Origin: an uncultured eubacterium 1-6 | GTDB lineage: Bacteria > Bacillota > Clostridia > Lachnospirales > Lachnospiraceae | Length of the DNA: 64,000 nt | Reading direction: 5' to 3' | NCBI GenBank assembly: GCA_903789595.1 | Contig: CAIFEZ010000006.1 | Coordinates: forward strand, 1-64,000 | Shown here: positions 33,305-42,622 of the stretch, in pieces | How positions within the stretch are numbered: position 1 is the stretch's first letter | Layout of the letters: the number at the start of each line of letters is the position of its first letter | Notes under the pieces: generated by a model | The model's database searches: none | What the model saw: only the letters and a program-made list of their open reading frames with translations | Told to the model about the DNA's origin: nothing | Translations under genes and position numbers: made by a program

Positions 33305-33877
33305 ATGAGCATTCGTGAATCATTGCAGGAGAGAAGATCGGTGTACGCATTAAAGAAGGAGCTTCCGATTTCTATGGACGAGATCGGGAGACTGGTAACA
33401 GAAACAACGGAACTGGTTCCGGATGCATTCAATATGCACAGTCAGAGAGTTGTTCTGGCGGCGGGGGCAAAGCAGGATGAGCTCTGGGATCGCATCTACA
33501 ATGCATTTGAAGGCAAAGTAAGCCGGGAGAAGATCGACGGTTTTAAAGCAGCGGCGGGAACTGTTCTGTATTTTTATGATGAGGCAGTCGTCAGGAATCT
33601 TCAGGAACAGTTCCCCCTGTATGCGGACAATTTCCCGGTATGGGCAAATCAGTCCAATGGCATGCTTCAGATTTCTGTTTGGGCCGGACTCAGAGAACTC
33701 GGAGTCGGAGCAAATGTCCAGCACTACAATCCGGTGATTGATGATACAGTGCGTGAGATGTTTGATCTGCCGAAGAGCTATAAACTTCTGGCGCAGATGC
33801 CGTTCGGCGGGATTGTGGAGAATCCCGGTCCGAAGCAAAAGGAGAAGATCTCGGAACGTGTTCTGATTGTGGAGTAA
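33305..33877 (+). CDS. Nitroreductase family protein
   Basis: 190 residues, the small flavin-dependent nitroreductase type similar to Frm2/YdgI-like proteins: ERRSVYAL near the amino end (flavin phosphate binding), a middle FNMHSQRVV segment, WANQSNGMLQISVWAGLRELGVGANVQHYNP, and LAQMPFGGIVENPG. It would reduce nitro or quinone compounds with NAD(P)H. AAAGGAG precedes the ATG. Not in an evident operon. Confidence 0.88.
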   Translation: MSIRESLQERRSVYALKKELPISMDEIGRLVTETTELVPDAFNMHSQRVVLAAGAKQDELWDRIYNAFEGKVSREKIDGFKAAAGTVLYFYDEAVVRNLQEQFPLYADNFPVWANQSNGMLQISVWAGLRELGVGANVQHYNPVIDDTVREMFDLPKSYKLLAQMPFGGIVENPGPKQKEKISERVLIVE

Positions 33878-34054
33878 CCTCCACGCAATTAATCGTGTCA
33901 TATACGGTATAAGCTGTCTGCGGACTGTGCTTTGCTTCTCATTCGCGCAATCCGTGATATATGAAGGCAATAATGTTTGTAAGGCAAAATTTGTGTTATT
34001 TTGAAAGAAAACCGCTTCAGAAAGCGAAAAAGCATAATTTTACGGAGGTGCAGG

Positions 34055-35005
34055 ATGAAGATCGTATTGATGGAGCCGCTTGGAATTGACAATGTGACAC
34101 TGGATCGTCTGGCGGAGACGCTCACGGAGCAGGGCCATGAGTTTTCTGCATATGATACATTTTCGACGGATGTTGAAGAACTGAAGCGCAGAAGCAGCGG
34201 GGCGGATGTTTTGATAATCGCAAATCATCCGCTTCCGGGCGAGGTGATCCGGGCGGACGCGAATCTGAAGTTCATTTCCGTCGCGTTTGTCGGAATTGAT
34301 CACGTGGATGTGGAGGCCTGCAGGGCGCAGAATGTCAAAATCTCCAATACAGGCGGGTACTGCAACGACGCCGTCGCGGAGCTTGCGGTCGGACTTGCGC
34401 TTGACTGCCTCAGAAATATCAGCAGCTGCAATGACGCCGTTCAGGCTGGAAAGGGAAAGGCGGGTCTTCAGGGGCATGAGCTTGCCGGACGGACCGTCGG
34501 AATTATCGGCACCGGCGCGATCGGATGCCGCACGGCTGAGATTTTCAAGGTGTTCGGGTGCCGGCTGATCGGATACAGCCACAGCCGGAAGCAGGCGGCG
34601 CTTGACCTCGGTCTGGAATACAAATCGCTGGACGAGGTGATGCAGGAGGCAGATATCATTTCGATTCACACACCGCTGACGCCGGAGACGAAGGGACTGA
34701 TCGGGCAGAAAGAAATCGACGAGATGAAGCAGGGAGCGATTCTGATCAATACATCCCGCGGCCCGGTAGTCGATACGGAATCCCTTGCGGATGCTCTGAA
34801 GAAAGGCAGAATCAAGGCGGGCATCGATGTATTTGAGAAGGATCCGCCGCTTCCGGCCGGTCATCCTCTGCTCGGCGCGCCGAATCTGGTCTGCACCCCG
34901 CACGTCGGCTTTGATACGAGAGAATCCATCGACCGCAGGGCGGTGATGGCCTTTGAAAATGTTACTGCGTGGATCAGCGGAAAGCAGATCCGCAAAATGC
35001 TGTAA
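34055..35005 (+). CDS. D-2-hydroxyacid dehydrogenase
   Basis: 316 residues. The NAD-binding core has GIIGTGAIGCRTAEIFKVFG; the catalytic trio is the arginine in NTSRGPVVD, the glutamate in DVFEKDPPLP and the histidine in TPHVGFDT. Members interconvert 2-oxoacids and D-2-hydroxyacids (phosphoglycerate, glycerate, lactate or branched types); the specific substrate is not evident. TACGGAGG precedes ATG 34055, preferred over 34001. A stand-alone gene. Confidence 0.9.
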   Translation: MKIVLMEPLGIDNVTLDRLAETLTEQGHEFSAYDTFSTDVEELKRRSSGADVLIIANHPLPGEVIRADANLKFISVAFVGIDHVDVEACRAQNVKISNTGGYCNDAVAELAVGLALDCLRNISSCNDAVQAGKGKAGLQGHELAGRTVGIIGTGAIGCRTAEIFKVFGCRLIGYSHSRKQAALDLGLEYKSLDEVMQEADIISIHTPLTPETKGLIGQKEIDEMKQGAILINTSRGPVVDTESLADALKKGRIKAGIDVFEKDPPLPAGHPLLGAPNLVCTPHVGFDTRESIDRRAVMAFENVTAWISGKQIRKML

Positions 35006-35031
35006 ATATGATCTGTTCGGCATCCTCATAT

Positions 35032-35054
35032 CGAGAGAACCGAAGGTTCTCTCG
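35032..35054 (+). terminator. Hairpin after hydroxyacid dehydrogenase
   Basis: CGAGAGAACC/GGTTCTCTCG, a perfect 10-bp stem with a 3-base loop, no long T tract. Confidence 0.55.
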
Positions 35055-35087
35055 ATTGGGGGTGCTGAATGGCTGCTGAATATAAAA

Positions 35088-35160
35088 AGGCTCTCTTCTG
35101 TATTCGGAAGGTGTCCTGCCCGGGGCAGAACATCATCCGAAGAGAAGAGAGCCTTTCTTC
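35088..35160. terminator. Large bidirectional terminator
   Basis: AGGCTCTCTTCT pairs with AGAAGAGAGCCT, with further inner TTCGGA/TCCGAA pairing. A-rich DNA on the left and TTTCTTC on the right let it serve both the dehydrogenase gene and the convergent regulator gene. Confidence 0.8.
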
Positions 35161-35184
35161 ATGAGAAGAGCGCGAAGTATCCGA

Positions 35185-36042
35185 TCACGATGCAGTCTTG
35201 AACGGCAAGTCAGCATCCTGCGGCTGTGCATTGCCGTGCGCCGCGCCCTGCAGGTCGGTGTCCTGTGATCGGGCATTGCCGTGCGCTGTGCCCGCCGACT
35301 TTGCGTCCCGGGATTCTGCATTCTGAATCAGTGTATTCTGAGCTTCCGCGGTTTTCGGCGCTTCTTCTGACGCTTCACGCTTTGCCTGCGCGTCCGCCGT
35401 GTGTTCCGAATCGTTCTGCTTCTTCGGCAGCCGGTATCCCTCGAGGATCAGGTGGATGGTGTGGTGCAGATGCGGCAGATATTCTTCCATGGTGCAGGGA
35501 GAATCATACATGATGCAGCCGAAGCCGGTGGAGCTTACCAGCTCGATAATCGTGAAGAGCAGAAGTTCGGGGTCGTCGCACTCGTAGTTGTCCGCCTTCA
35601 GAGCAAGCAGATAATTTTCGTAGAATTCACCGAGATCGTTTGAGGCAGGATTTTCCGACGTTTTTTCAACGGCATGACGGAAGACGCCCCAGGAAAGGTT
35701 CTTCGATATAAATTTCAGCAGCATCCTGTTGCGCTGGAGAAAGTTCAGAATATAATCCACCATCGCGAGCAGGTAATCCTCCAGACCGTTGATCGGCACC
35801 GGGCGCACCTTCAGCGCCTTCTGCGCCTCCAGCAGAATTTGTGCGGATTTCCGCGCGACAAGCTCGTCCCGCAGATCATATTTGTCCTTGAAGTAGAGGT
35901 AAAACGTCCCCTTGGCCAGGCCAGAATGCTTTGCGATATCGGAGATTGTTGTCTTATTGAAACCCTGATTGACGAAAAGGTCGTAGGCGTTCGTCAGCAG
36001 GGAGTTTCGCTTGTTCTGCTTGTTCACATCTACCTTGCTCAT
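35185..36042 (-). CDS. TetR-family repressor with low-complexity tail
   Basis: 285 residues. The amino helix-turn-helix (about 13-58, with TTISDIAKHSGLAKGTFYLYFKDKYDL) is a clear TetR motif; the ligand domain follows to about 205. The last 75 residues are Ala/Gln/Asp/His-rich with two copies of a GNAxxQDxDL-like repeat, beyond the usual 190-220 length. It lies divergent to the MMPL exporter genes and probably represses both; palindromes lie in the shared promoter. A ligand is not predictable. Confidence 0.9.
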   Translation of the reverse strand: MSKVDVNKQNKRNSLLTNAYDLFVNQGFNKTTISDIAKHSGLAKGTFYLYFKDKYDLRDELVARKSAQILLEAQKALKVRPVPINGLEDYLLAMVDYILNFLQRNRMLLKFISKNLSWGVFRHAVEKTSENPASNDLGEFYENYLLALKADNYECDDPELLLFTIIELVSSTGFGCIMYDSPCTMEEYLPHLHHTIHLILEGYRLPKKQNDSEHTADAQAKREASEEAPKTAEAQNTLIQNAESRDAKSAGTAHGNARSQDTDLQGAAHGNAQPQDADLPFKTAS

Positions 36043-36118
36043 GTTTCATATCCTTTCTGAAATCATAGACCGATTACAGATATATCAAACTATTAAAAAC
36101 TATTATTTCACTGAAATT

Positions 36119-36160
36119 CCCGATGGTCAACCATAAAAAATGACCAATATTCATTTTCCT
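36119..36160. promoter_or_regulatory. Candidate TetR operator (repressor side)
   Basis: GATGGTCAACCAT and AAATGACCAATATTCATTTT are imperfect palindromes carrying the TGACCA word seen in the perfect palindrome at 36190-36202. They would allow autoregulation. Confidence 0.5.
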
Positions 36161-36188
36161 TTCAGCGACTTTTTGTGAAACCTAATTA

Positions 36189-36229
36189 TTGACCATTGGT
36201 CATTTATGGACTAACATACCCTATGTTAG
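36189..36229 (+). promoter_or_regulatory. MMPL promoter with two overlapping operators
   Basis: TTGACC (36189-36194), a 17-base spacer and TAACAT (36212-36217). The -35 box is inside a perfect palindrome TGACCATTGGTCA (36190-36202); the -10 box is inside a second inverted repeat CTAACATA-CCC-TATGTTAG (36211-36229). Binding at either would block RNA polymerase. Confidence 0.7.
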
Positions 36230-36298
36230 GAAAAAAGCGTTTCGTACCGGATGCAAGTGACAGACGTCGGACGTAAAAGGTAAGGAGTTGAGAGAAAA

Positions 36299-38509
36299 AT
36301 GATAAAAGTAGGCAAGTGGATCGCCAAACACAAGGTCTTTATTTTGCTGCTGGCGGTTATCCTGCTGTTTCCGGCAGCATATGGATATTTCCACACAAAG
36401 ACAAACTACGATCTGCTGACATACCTTCCGAAATCGCTGGATACGATGAAGGGGCAGGACATCATTGTCGATGAATACGGCATGGGTTCTTTCTCGATGA
36501 TCGTCGTGGACAACGAGAGTATGAAGGATGTCGCAAAGCTCGAGAAGGATATTGAGGCGGTTCCTCATGTAAAGGATGTGCTCTGGTATGACGACGTTGC
36601 GGATATTTCTCTTCCGGTGGATATGATTCCGCAGGATCTCAGAGAAAAGTTTTTCAAAGGCGACGCGACGATGATGCTGGCCATGTTCGATGACACATCG
36701 TCCGCGGATACCACCATGGAGGCGGTGGATCAGATCCGTTCCATCGTCAAGCAGGACACCTACGTCAGCGGCATTACCGCAGTCATGAACGATCTTCGTG
36801 ATCTGACGAATCAGGAGCTCCCGATCTACGTTACGATCGCCGTGGTTCTGTGTCTGGCGGCGATGCTCCTTCTGACCGATTCCTTCCTGGTTCCGTTCCT
36901 GTTCCTGGTGGACATCGGTTTTGCCATCATATACAACATGGGAACGAACATGATCTTCGGATCCATTTCCTATGTCACGAAGGCGGTCGCGGCGGTCCTG
37001 CAGCTGGGTGTCACGACTGACTACTCGATCTTCCTTCTGGGAAGCTACCGTGAGAATAAGGAAAGATTCCCCGGAGACAACAACCGGGCGATGGGACATG
37101 CCATTGCGAATACATTCAAATCCATCATCGGAAGTTCTGTGACGACAATCGCCGGATTTATCGCCCTGTGCTTCATGTCATTTACCCTTGGCCTTGATAT
37201 GGGACTGGTCATGGCAAAGGGCGTTGTCTTCGGAGTCATCACCTGCGTCACCGTGCTTCCGTCGCTGGTCCTTCTGTTCGACAAGCCGATTCAGAAGACG
37301 ACCCACAGACCGCTCCTCGGAAAACTGGAGAAGGCGTCCGACTTTATTACAAAGCATTATAAGGTCTGGCTGGTCATCTTCCTGGTGATGTTTATCCCGG
37401 CGGTATACGGCAACAACCACGTAAAGAACTACTATGATATGTCCGGATCTCTTCCGAAATCCCTTCCGTCCATGGTGGCGCAGGAGAAGGTGGAGGATGA
37501 TTTCGGCAGCAGCACGATGCACATCGTGGTCCTGGATAAGGACACGCCGGTCAAAAACAAGGTTGCGATCATAAACGAGATCAACGACGTGGACGGCGTG
37601 AACTACGTGCTCGGCCTGAATTCACTGGTCGGCTCCTCCGTTCCGGATTCCATGATTCCGTCGAATGTGAGACAGATGCTGCAGAGCGACAAGTATGAGC
37701 TGATGTTTGTAAGCACGGCCTACTACACAGGTTCAGATGAAGTAAATAAGCAGATCGACCAGATCAACAGCATTCTGAAGAAGTATGACAGCGGCGCGAT
37801 GCTGATCGGCGAGGCTCCGCTGACGCATGACCTGGTGGATGTCACGAATGTGGACTTCATGCATGTAAATTCCGCATCGCTGATCATTATCTTCTTCATC
37901 ATCCTGATGGTGTTCAAGTCGTTCTCGCTTCCGTTTATTCTGGAGGTCACGATTGAATTCGCCATCTTCGTCAACATGGCAATCATGTATTACACAGGAA
38001 CCTCGGTTTCCTTCGTGACGAGCATCGTACTCGGCACGGTTCAGCTGGGATCCACGGTCGATTACGCAATCCTGATGACGAGCCGGTATCAGAAGGAGCG
38101 TCAGAGAGGGCATGACAAGAAGGAATCCGTGCAGATCGCTCACAGAGCCTGCATGAGCTCCATCATCACCTCCGGCGTTGCGTTCTTCGCGGCGACCTTC
38201 GGAGTTGCGGTTTATTCGAACATCGATATTATCGAGTCCATCTGCATGATGCTCGCAAGAGGAGCTCTGATCAGTATGGTGACGGTTCTCTTCGTTCTGC
38301 CCGGTATGTTCATGATCTTCGACAAGCTGATTATCAAGACGTCGATCGACTTCCTCGGCAAGAAGAAGGAAGCCCGCAGGGCGGCATTCGCGCAGAAGAG
38401 AAATCCTCAGCTCCAGGCAGCCGCTCAGACGGCCGGCACTGCATCATCGGAAAGCAGTACCGGTTCGCAGGAATTTTCGGATGAAGATTCGGGTAAAGCT
38501 TCGAGTTGA
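36299..38509 (+). CDS. MMPL/RND-family membrane exporter
   Basis: 736 residues with about 12 membrane helices and two large external domains (about 30-180 and 385-530), the MMPL/hydrophobe exporter layout. Helix 1 starts at once; the second-half repeat begins near 350. The paired LGVTTDYSIFLL and LGSTVDYAILM motifs hold the intramembrane aspartates typical of proton-driven RND-like pumps. It probably exports lipids, siderophore-like molecules or antimicrobials. The carboxy tail is Ala/Gln/Ser-rich and cytosolic. TetR-controlled. The next gene starts 110 bases downstream and is probably its partner. Confidence 0.9.
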   Translation: MIKVGKWIAKHKVFILLLAVILLFPAAYGYFHTKTNYDLLTYLPKSLDTMKGQDIIVDEYGMGSFSMIVVDNESMKDVAKLEKDIEAVPHVKDVLWYDDVADISLPVDMIPQDLREKFFKGDATMMLAMFDDTSSADTTMEAVDQIRSIVKQDTYVSGITAVMNDLRDLTNQELPIYVTIAVVLCLAAMLLLTDSFLVPFLFLVDIGFAIIYNMGTNMIFGSISYVTKAVAAVLQLGVTTDYSIFLLGSYRENKERFPGDNNRAMGHAIANTFKSIIGSSVTTIAGFIALCFMSFTLGLDMGLVMAKGVVFGVITCVTVLPSLVLLFDKPIQKTTHRPLLGKLEKASDFITKHYKVWLVIFLVMFIPAVYGNNHVKNYYDMSGSLPKSLPSMVAQEKVEDDFGSSTMHIVVLDKDTPVKNKVAIINEINDVDGVNYVLGLNSLVGSSVPDSMIPSNVRQMLQSDKYELMFVSTAYYTGSDEVNKQIDQINSILKKYDSGAMLIGEAPLTHDLVDVTNVDFMHVNSASLIIIFFIILMVFKSFSLPFILEVTIEFAIFVNMAIMYYTGTSVSFVTSIVLGTVQLGSTVDYAILMTSRYQKERQRGHDKKESVQIAHRACMSSIITSGVAFFAATFGVAVYSNIDIIESICMMLARGALISMVTVLFVLPGMFMIFDKLIIKTSIDFLGKKKEARRAAFAQKRNPQLQAAAQTAGTASSESSTGSQEFSDEDSGKASS

Positions 38510-38618
38510 GAAAAGAGTCAGAAGGCACAGCGGTCATAATAACATCAAAGAACAGGAAAGAGATAAGGTTCAGCAGTTCGATGAGGATCTGCGTTCTACA
38601 GAAGAGAGGCTGAAAAAA

Positions 38619-41600
38619 ATGAACAGAAATGCCAAGATCGTAATCAAAAAGAATTTCAATAAGACAGTAGCCGTCGGTATCGCGGCGATGATGGGAATCG
38701 TACCGTCCGCGTCGGCTGTTTTTGCCGCGGACAGCACTTCTTCCAAGGTGACAAAGGATGAAACCGTATACGTCAATGCAGACGCGGACGGCAGCACTTC
38801 GAAGATCACGGTCTCCGATCAGCTGGTCGGCGCCGGCAGTGAGAAGAGCGTAAAGGACGCGTCCTCCCTGAGTGATATTCAGAACATTAAGGGCGATGAA
38901 ACCTACACCGGCTCCGGGGATTCCATGGTATGGGATTCCGACGGAAACGACATCTACTATCAGGGAACCTCCGACAAGGAGCTTCCGGTCGGCGTAAGCT
39001 TCACCTACTATCTGGACGGAAAGGAAATCGCGCCGAAGGACCTTGCGGGAAAGAGCGGAAAGCTTACCATCAAGATTCAGTACACGAACAACACCAGCGT
39101 GCAGACCAAGGTCGGTGATAAGACCGAGACCATGAAGACACCCTTCGTCATGATGACCGGACTGATTCTTCCGGGAGATAATTTCTCCAATGTAACGATC
39201 GACAACGGCAAGGTCATTAACGACGGAAGCAGAAACATCGTACTCGGATTCGGCGTGCCGGGTCTGAAGGAGGATCTGGATCTCGACAGCGTGAAGGATA
39301 AGCTGAAAGACGCTAAGGATGACGCCGACAAGCTCGATGAGGCGACGACTTCCAGCACATCGTCTTCAGATACGAAATCCTCAAGCGCAACCGCATTAAA
39401 ATCCGAGAGTGTGACCTCTGCGGATGAGAAGAGCAGCAAATCGGAGAGCAGTCAGGACAGCGTAGAGAATAAAATCGATGACTTCGACATCACCGACAGC
39501 GTGGAAATCACAGCGGATGTCAAGGACTTCACCATGGACTCCACCTACACGGTAGCTCTGACCGATGCCTTCCAGGATGTCGATTTCTCGGATCTCAAAT
39601 CCACAGATGATCTGAAGGACAAGATCAATGATCTCGAGGAGAATACGCTGAAGCTTGTCAGCGGATCCAGCGATCTCTACAACGGCGTGAAGGAGCTGAA
39701 CGACAAATACGGCACTCTCGACAGCGGCATTGATCAGCTGAAGAGCGGCGTGGACCAGCTCGCATCCGGAGTGACGGCATATACAGACGGCGTGTCCAAG
39801 GTAGACTCCGGAGCCAAGCAGCTGACAAGCGGCGCGGATAAACTGAGCAGCGGAGTAAGTTCTTATACCAACGGCGTTTCTCAGGTGAACTCCGGAGCAT
39901 CCCAGCTGGCAACAGGAGCGTCCTCTGCAAAGAGCGGCGCGGATCAGCTGGCAAGCGGCATCAATTCCTATACAGACGGCGTATCTACAGCCGAGAGTGG
40001 AGCCAAGACCCTTTCGAGCGGAGCAGGACAGGTATCCGATGGTGCAGCAAGCCTGGTTACAGGGTTAAATGCGCTGACTTCCACAAATCAGAAGCTGGTA
40101 GATGGCGCTTCCAGTGTGAGCAAGGGAGCAAGTGATCTTTCCAATGGCGCTTCCACTTTGTCAGAAAGTATCAAATCGTATACGGACGGGGTGTCACAGA
40201 TCGCAGCCGGGTTGAGTCAGCTGAATGATGGCATCAGCAACAATACTACGACACAGAAGTTGTCTGACTTGTCTGCCGGCATACAAGAGCTGTCCGCAGG
40301 TCTGGATACTCTAAATGATAACATGACTGCTTTGCAGACAGGTGTGAACAATCTGATCAGCCAGACAACCACATCTGTAAGCAGTTCTGTAGAAAGTCTT
40401 CAGACACTGAGCAGTCAGCTTGGAACCATTTATTCCTCATTAAACAGTTTGCAGGCACCGGCGCTCGATGTGTCCACAGTGACCAATGGTTTAAGTACCG
40501 CAAAGGTAGCGATTGATGCACAGATAACGGCTTTACAGGACCGGGTCAGGAATGCAGCAACTGAGGATGAAAAGAATTCGATCAGTGCATCGATAACAGC
40601 TCTTCAAAATGCGGAATCGAGCCTAAGTATTAGTGGCATTGATAATTATAATAAACAAGTCAGTGCATATAAGCAGACCCTGGAGGGACTTGCAGAAGGT
40701 GTAAACCAGCTGAAAGCTGCAGTGGATGCTCAGATTAAGAATTTATCGAGCACTTCCACAGGTGCGTCTGTTCTGCAGCAGGGAATGGATCAGGCAGCTA
40801 AGGGAGCCAAGGATGCAGCAGATGGTGCGGATGCGTTGAATGCGGGAGTGAACGGTGCGGATGGTCTGATGTCTGTTATGAACACACTGAAGAGCAGCGT
40901 GGGGAAGTTGAAGGCAGGGGCTGACCAGGTGGCATCGAATAATGAGGCATTGACGAACGGTGCTTCTCAGCTCAGCGCAGGAGCATCCACCTTGTCTTCG
41001 GGCGCATCAGATCTTGCCAGTGGTGTTTCTGCTTACACGAATGGCGCTTCCCAGGCTGCTTCCGGAGCTGCAAAGCTTTCAGATGGAGCTTCCCAGGTCA
41101 GCAGTGGTGCTTCGAGTCTGGTAAGCGGTCTTGGAAAGCTGACAAGCAATAACGGTGCACTGAAGAGCGGTGCTTCTCAGCTTTCCAGCGGAGCTGCACA
41201 GCTTTCTTCAGGAGCGTCCTCTCTGTACGCCGGAACATCCAAGCTGAATTCCAACAGCGCGGCACTGAACAGCGGCGCTTCTCAGCTGGCATCCGGATCC
41301 AGGACGCTGGCGAGCGGAACTTCTCAGCTGAACAGCAAGAGCGGCGATCTGAAGAGCGGCACGAGTCAGCTGAAGAGCGGCACAGATCAGCTGGCTTCCG
41401 GCAGCGGTCAGGTTGTGAGCGGCCTGAAGCAGCTGACCGACGGCGCGAAGGAGCTGAAGGACGGAACAAAGAAGTACAACGATGAGGGAATCAAGAAGAT
41501 CAGCGACGGCATCGGCGGCGCTCTGGATGATCTGAGTGACGTGCAGGATCGTCTGAAAGCGGTTTCCTCCGGTGACCTCCAGTACACGAACTACAGCGGA

Positions 41601-41669
41601 ATCGCTAATGGTATGGACGGAACGGTGAAATTCGTCATCACCACCAATGAGATCAAGGCGGATAAATAA
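38619..41669 (+). CDS. Large secreted heptad-repeat protein, MMPL partner
   Basis: 1016 residues. A signal peptide (about 1-38, ending SAVFAA) is followed by a folded head (about 40-300), Ser/Asp-rich linker, and a long region (about 350-1000) of x-x-x-Leu-x-x-Gly-like heptads such as SGASQLASGASSLYAG, the kind seen in YhgE/Pip family stalks. A final KFVITTNEIKADK ends the chain, and there is no membrane anchor. ATG 38619 is preferred over an upstream frame that overlaps the MMPL gene. It probably forms a long coiled-coil structure outside the membrane working with the exporter (inference). Confidence 0.85.
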   Translation: MNRNAKIVIKKNFNKTVAVGIAAMMGIVPSASAVFAADSTSSKVTKDETVYVNADADGSTSKITVSDQLVGAGSEKSVKDASSLSDIQNIKGDETYTGSGDSMVWDSDGNDIYYQGTSDKELPVGVSFTYYLDGKEIAPKDLAGKSGKLTIKIQYTNNTSVQTKVGDKTETMKTPFVMMTGLILPGDNFSNVTIDNGKVINDGSRNIVLGFGVPGLKEDLDLDSVKDKLKDAKDDADKLDEATTSSTSSSDTKSSSATALKSESVTSADEKSSKSESSQDSVENKIDDFDITDSVEITADVKDFTMDSTYTVALTDAFQDVDFSDLKSTDDLKDKINDLEENTLKLVSGSSDLYNGVKELNDKYGTLDSGIDQLKSGVDQLASGVTAYTDGVSKVDSGAKQLTSGADKLSSGVSSYTNGVSQVNSGASQLATGASSAKSGADQLASGINSYTDGVSTAESGAKTLSSGAGQVSDGAASLVTGLNALTSTNQKLVDGASSVSKGASDLSNGASTLSESIKSYTDGVSQIAAGLSQLNDGISNNTTTQKLSDLSAGIQELSAGLDTLNDNMTALQTGVNNLISQTTTSVSSSVESLQTLSSQLGTIYSSLNSLQAPALDVSTVTNGLSTAKVAIDAQITALQDRVRNAATEDEKNSISASITALQNAESSLSISGIDNYNKQVSAYKQTLEGLAEGVNQLKAAVDAQIKNLSSTSTGASVLQQGMDQAAKGAKDAADGADALNAGVNGADGLMSVMNTLKSSVGKLKAGADQVASNNEALTNGASQLSAGASTLSSGASDLASGVSAYTNGASQAASGAAKLSDGASQVSSGASSLVSGLGKLTSNNGALKSGASQLSSGAAQLSSGASSLYAGTSKLNSNSAALNSGASQLASGSRTLASGTSQLNSKSGDLKSGTSQLKSGTDQLASGSGQVVSGLKQLTDGAKELKDGTKKYNDEGIKKISDGIGGALDDLSDVQDRLKAVSSGDLQYTNYSGIANGMDGTVKFVITTNEIKADK

Positions 41670-41770
41670 TCAGAAACGGTTCAGAACCCATTAAAATCTG
41701 CTCAAAGGCTGATCAGAATCTGGTGGAATACTTATTAATAATCACATGATGTTCACAAATGCCCGCTATA

Positions 41771-41795
41771 ATTGTTTGTATCATTCAAACAATTG
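41771..41795 (+). promoter_or_regulatory. -10 box and inverted repeat before FKBP gene
   Basis: TATAAT at 41767-41772 overlaps an inverted repeat AATTGTTTG-TATCATT-CAAACAATT (41771-41795), just before the GAGAGGG ribosome site. It could be an operator or a leader hairpin. Confidence 0.5.
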
Positions 41796-41809
41796 AGAGG
41801 GCATTTGTC

Positions 41810-42466
41810 ATGAAAAAAGAAAATCGAAAAATGGCGCAGGAGCGCAGGGCGCACGAGAGAGAGGCGGAAGCCAGAAAGCAGAAGGCGAAGAAAGTGATTC
41901 CGATCATGATAGTAGTCGGTGTGATCGCCGTCGTTGTCATCGGAATTATTGCCACAAGCGGTCTGCTCGACGGCAGGAAATCGGACGGCTCCAGTGTCTC
42001 GTCTTCTTCCGGAGATATTGTCACGACGATAAACACAGACAGCACCGGAAATGCGAACAGCAACGGAGGGACAGCAGATTCTTCCGCGGCGGCATCACAG
42101 GATACAGCATCTCAGAGTACAGCATCCGCGAGTGATGCTTCCGCATCCTCGTCTTCTTCATCTTCCTCGAAGGAAAGCCTGAATACGACAGCGGGAACCG
42201 TCGTGCAGAAGGGCGATACCGTGAACATTGATTACACGGGATATCTGAACGGAGAAGCCTTCGACGGCGGAAGTACAAACGGAGCGGGAACCGACTTGAC
42301 GCTGGGGTCCGGCACATATATTGACGGATTTGAGGATCAGGTTGAGGGACATAAGGTTGGTGAAACCTTTGATATCAATGTAACCTTCCCGGAGAACTAC
42401 GGCGTTTCGGATCTGAATGGACAGGAGGTTACCTTTACGGTTACCATAAACGGAGTTTACCAGTGA
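41810..42466 (+). CDS. Membrane-anchored FKBP-type peptidyl-prolyl isomerase
   Basis: 218 residues: a charged start, one membrane helix (about 29-50), a Ser/Ala/Thr/Asp linker (about 55-118), and an FKBP domain (about 125-218). The domain has GDTVNIDYTGYLNGEAFDGGS, IDGFEDQVEGHKVGE and VTFPENYG, typical of trigger-factor/FkpA-like isomerases. It would help fold exported proteins at the outer face of the membrane. ATG 41810 follows GAGAGGG. A stand-alone gene. Confidence 0.88.
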   Translation: MKKENRKMAQERRAHEREAEARKQKAKKVIPIMIVVGVIAVVVIGIIATSGLLDGRKSDGSSVSSSSGDIVTTINTDSTGNANSNGGTADSSAAASQDTASQSTASASDASASSSSSSSSKESLNTTAGTVVQKGDTVNIDYTGYLNGEAFDGGSTNGAGTDLTLGSGTYIDGFEDQVEGHKVGETFDINVTFPENYGVSDLNGQEVTFTVTINGVYQ

Positions 42467-42622
42467 TAAAGATTCCTGACGGCAGAGTCTGTCAGTGATA
42501 AAGATTCCTTTCTGCGGAGTCTGTCAGGAACAAAGATTCGTACAGCCGGGTATCATATCGACCTGGTTTCGTAAAATATAGCAATAATGGGGTAATGGCT
42601 GTTGTTTTGAATGGGGGATTTT

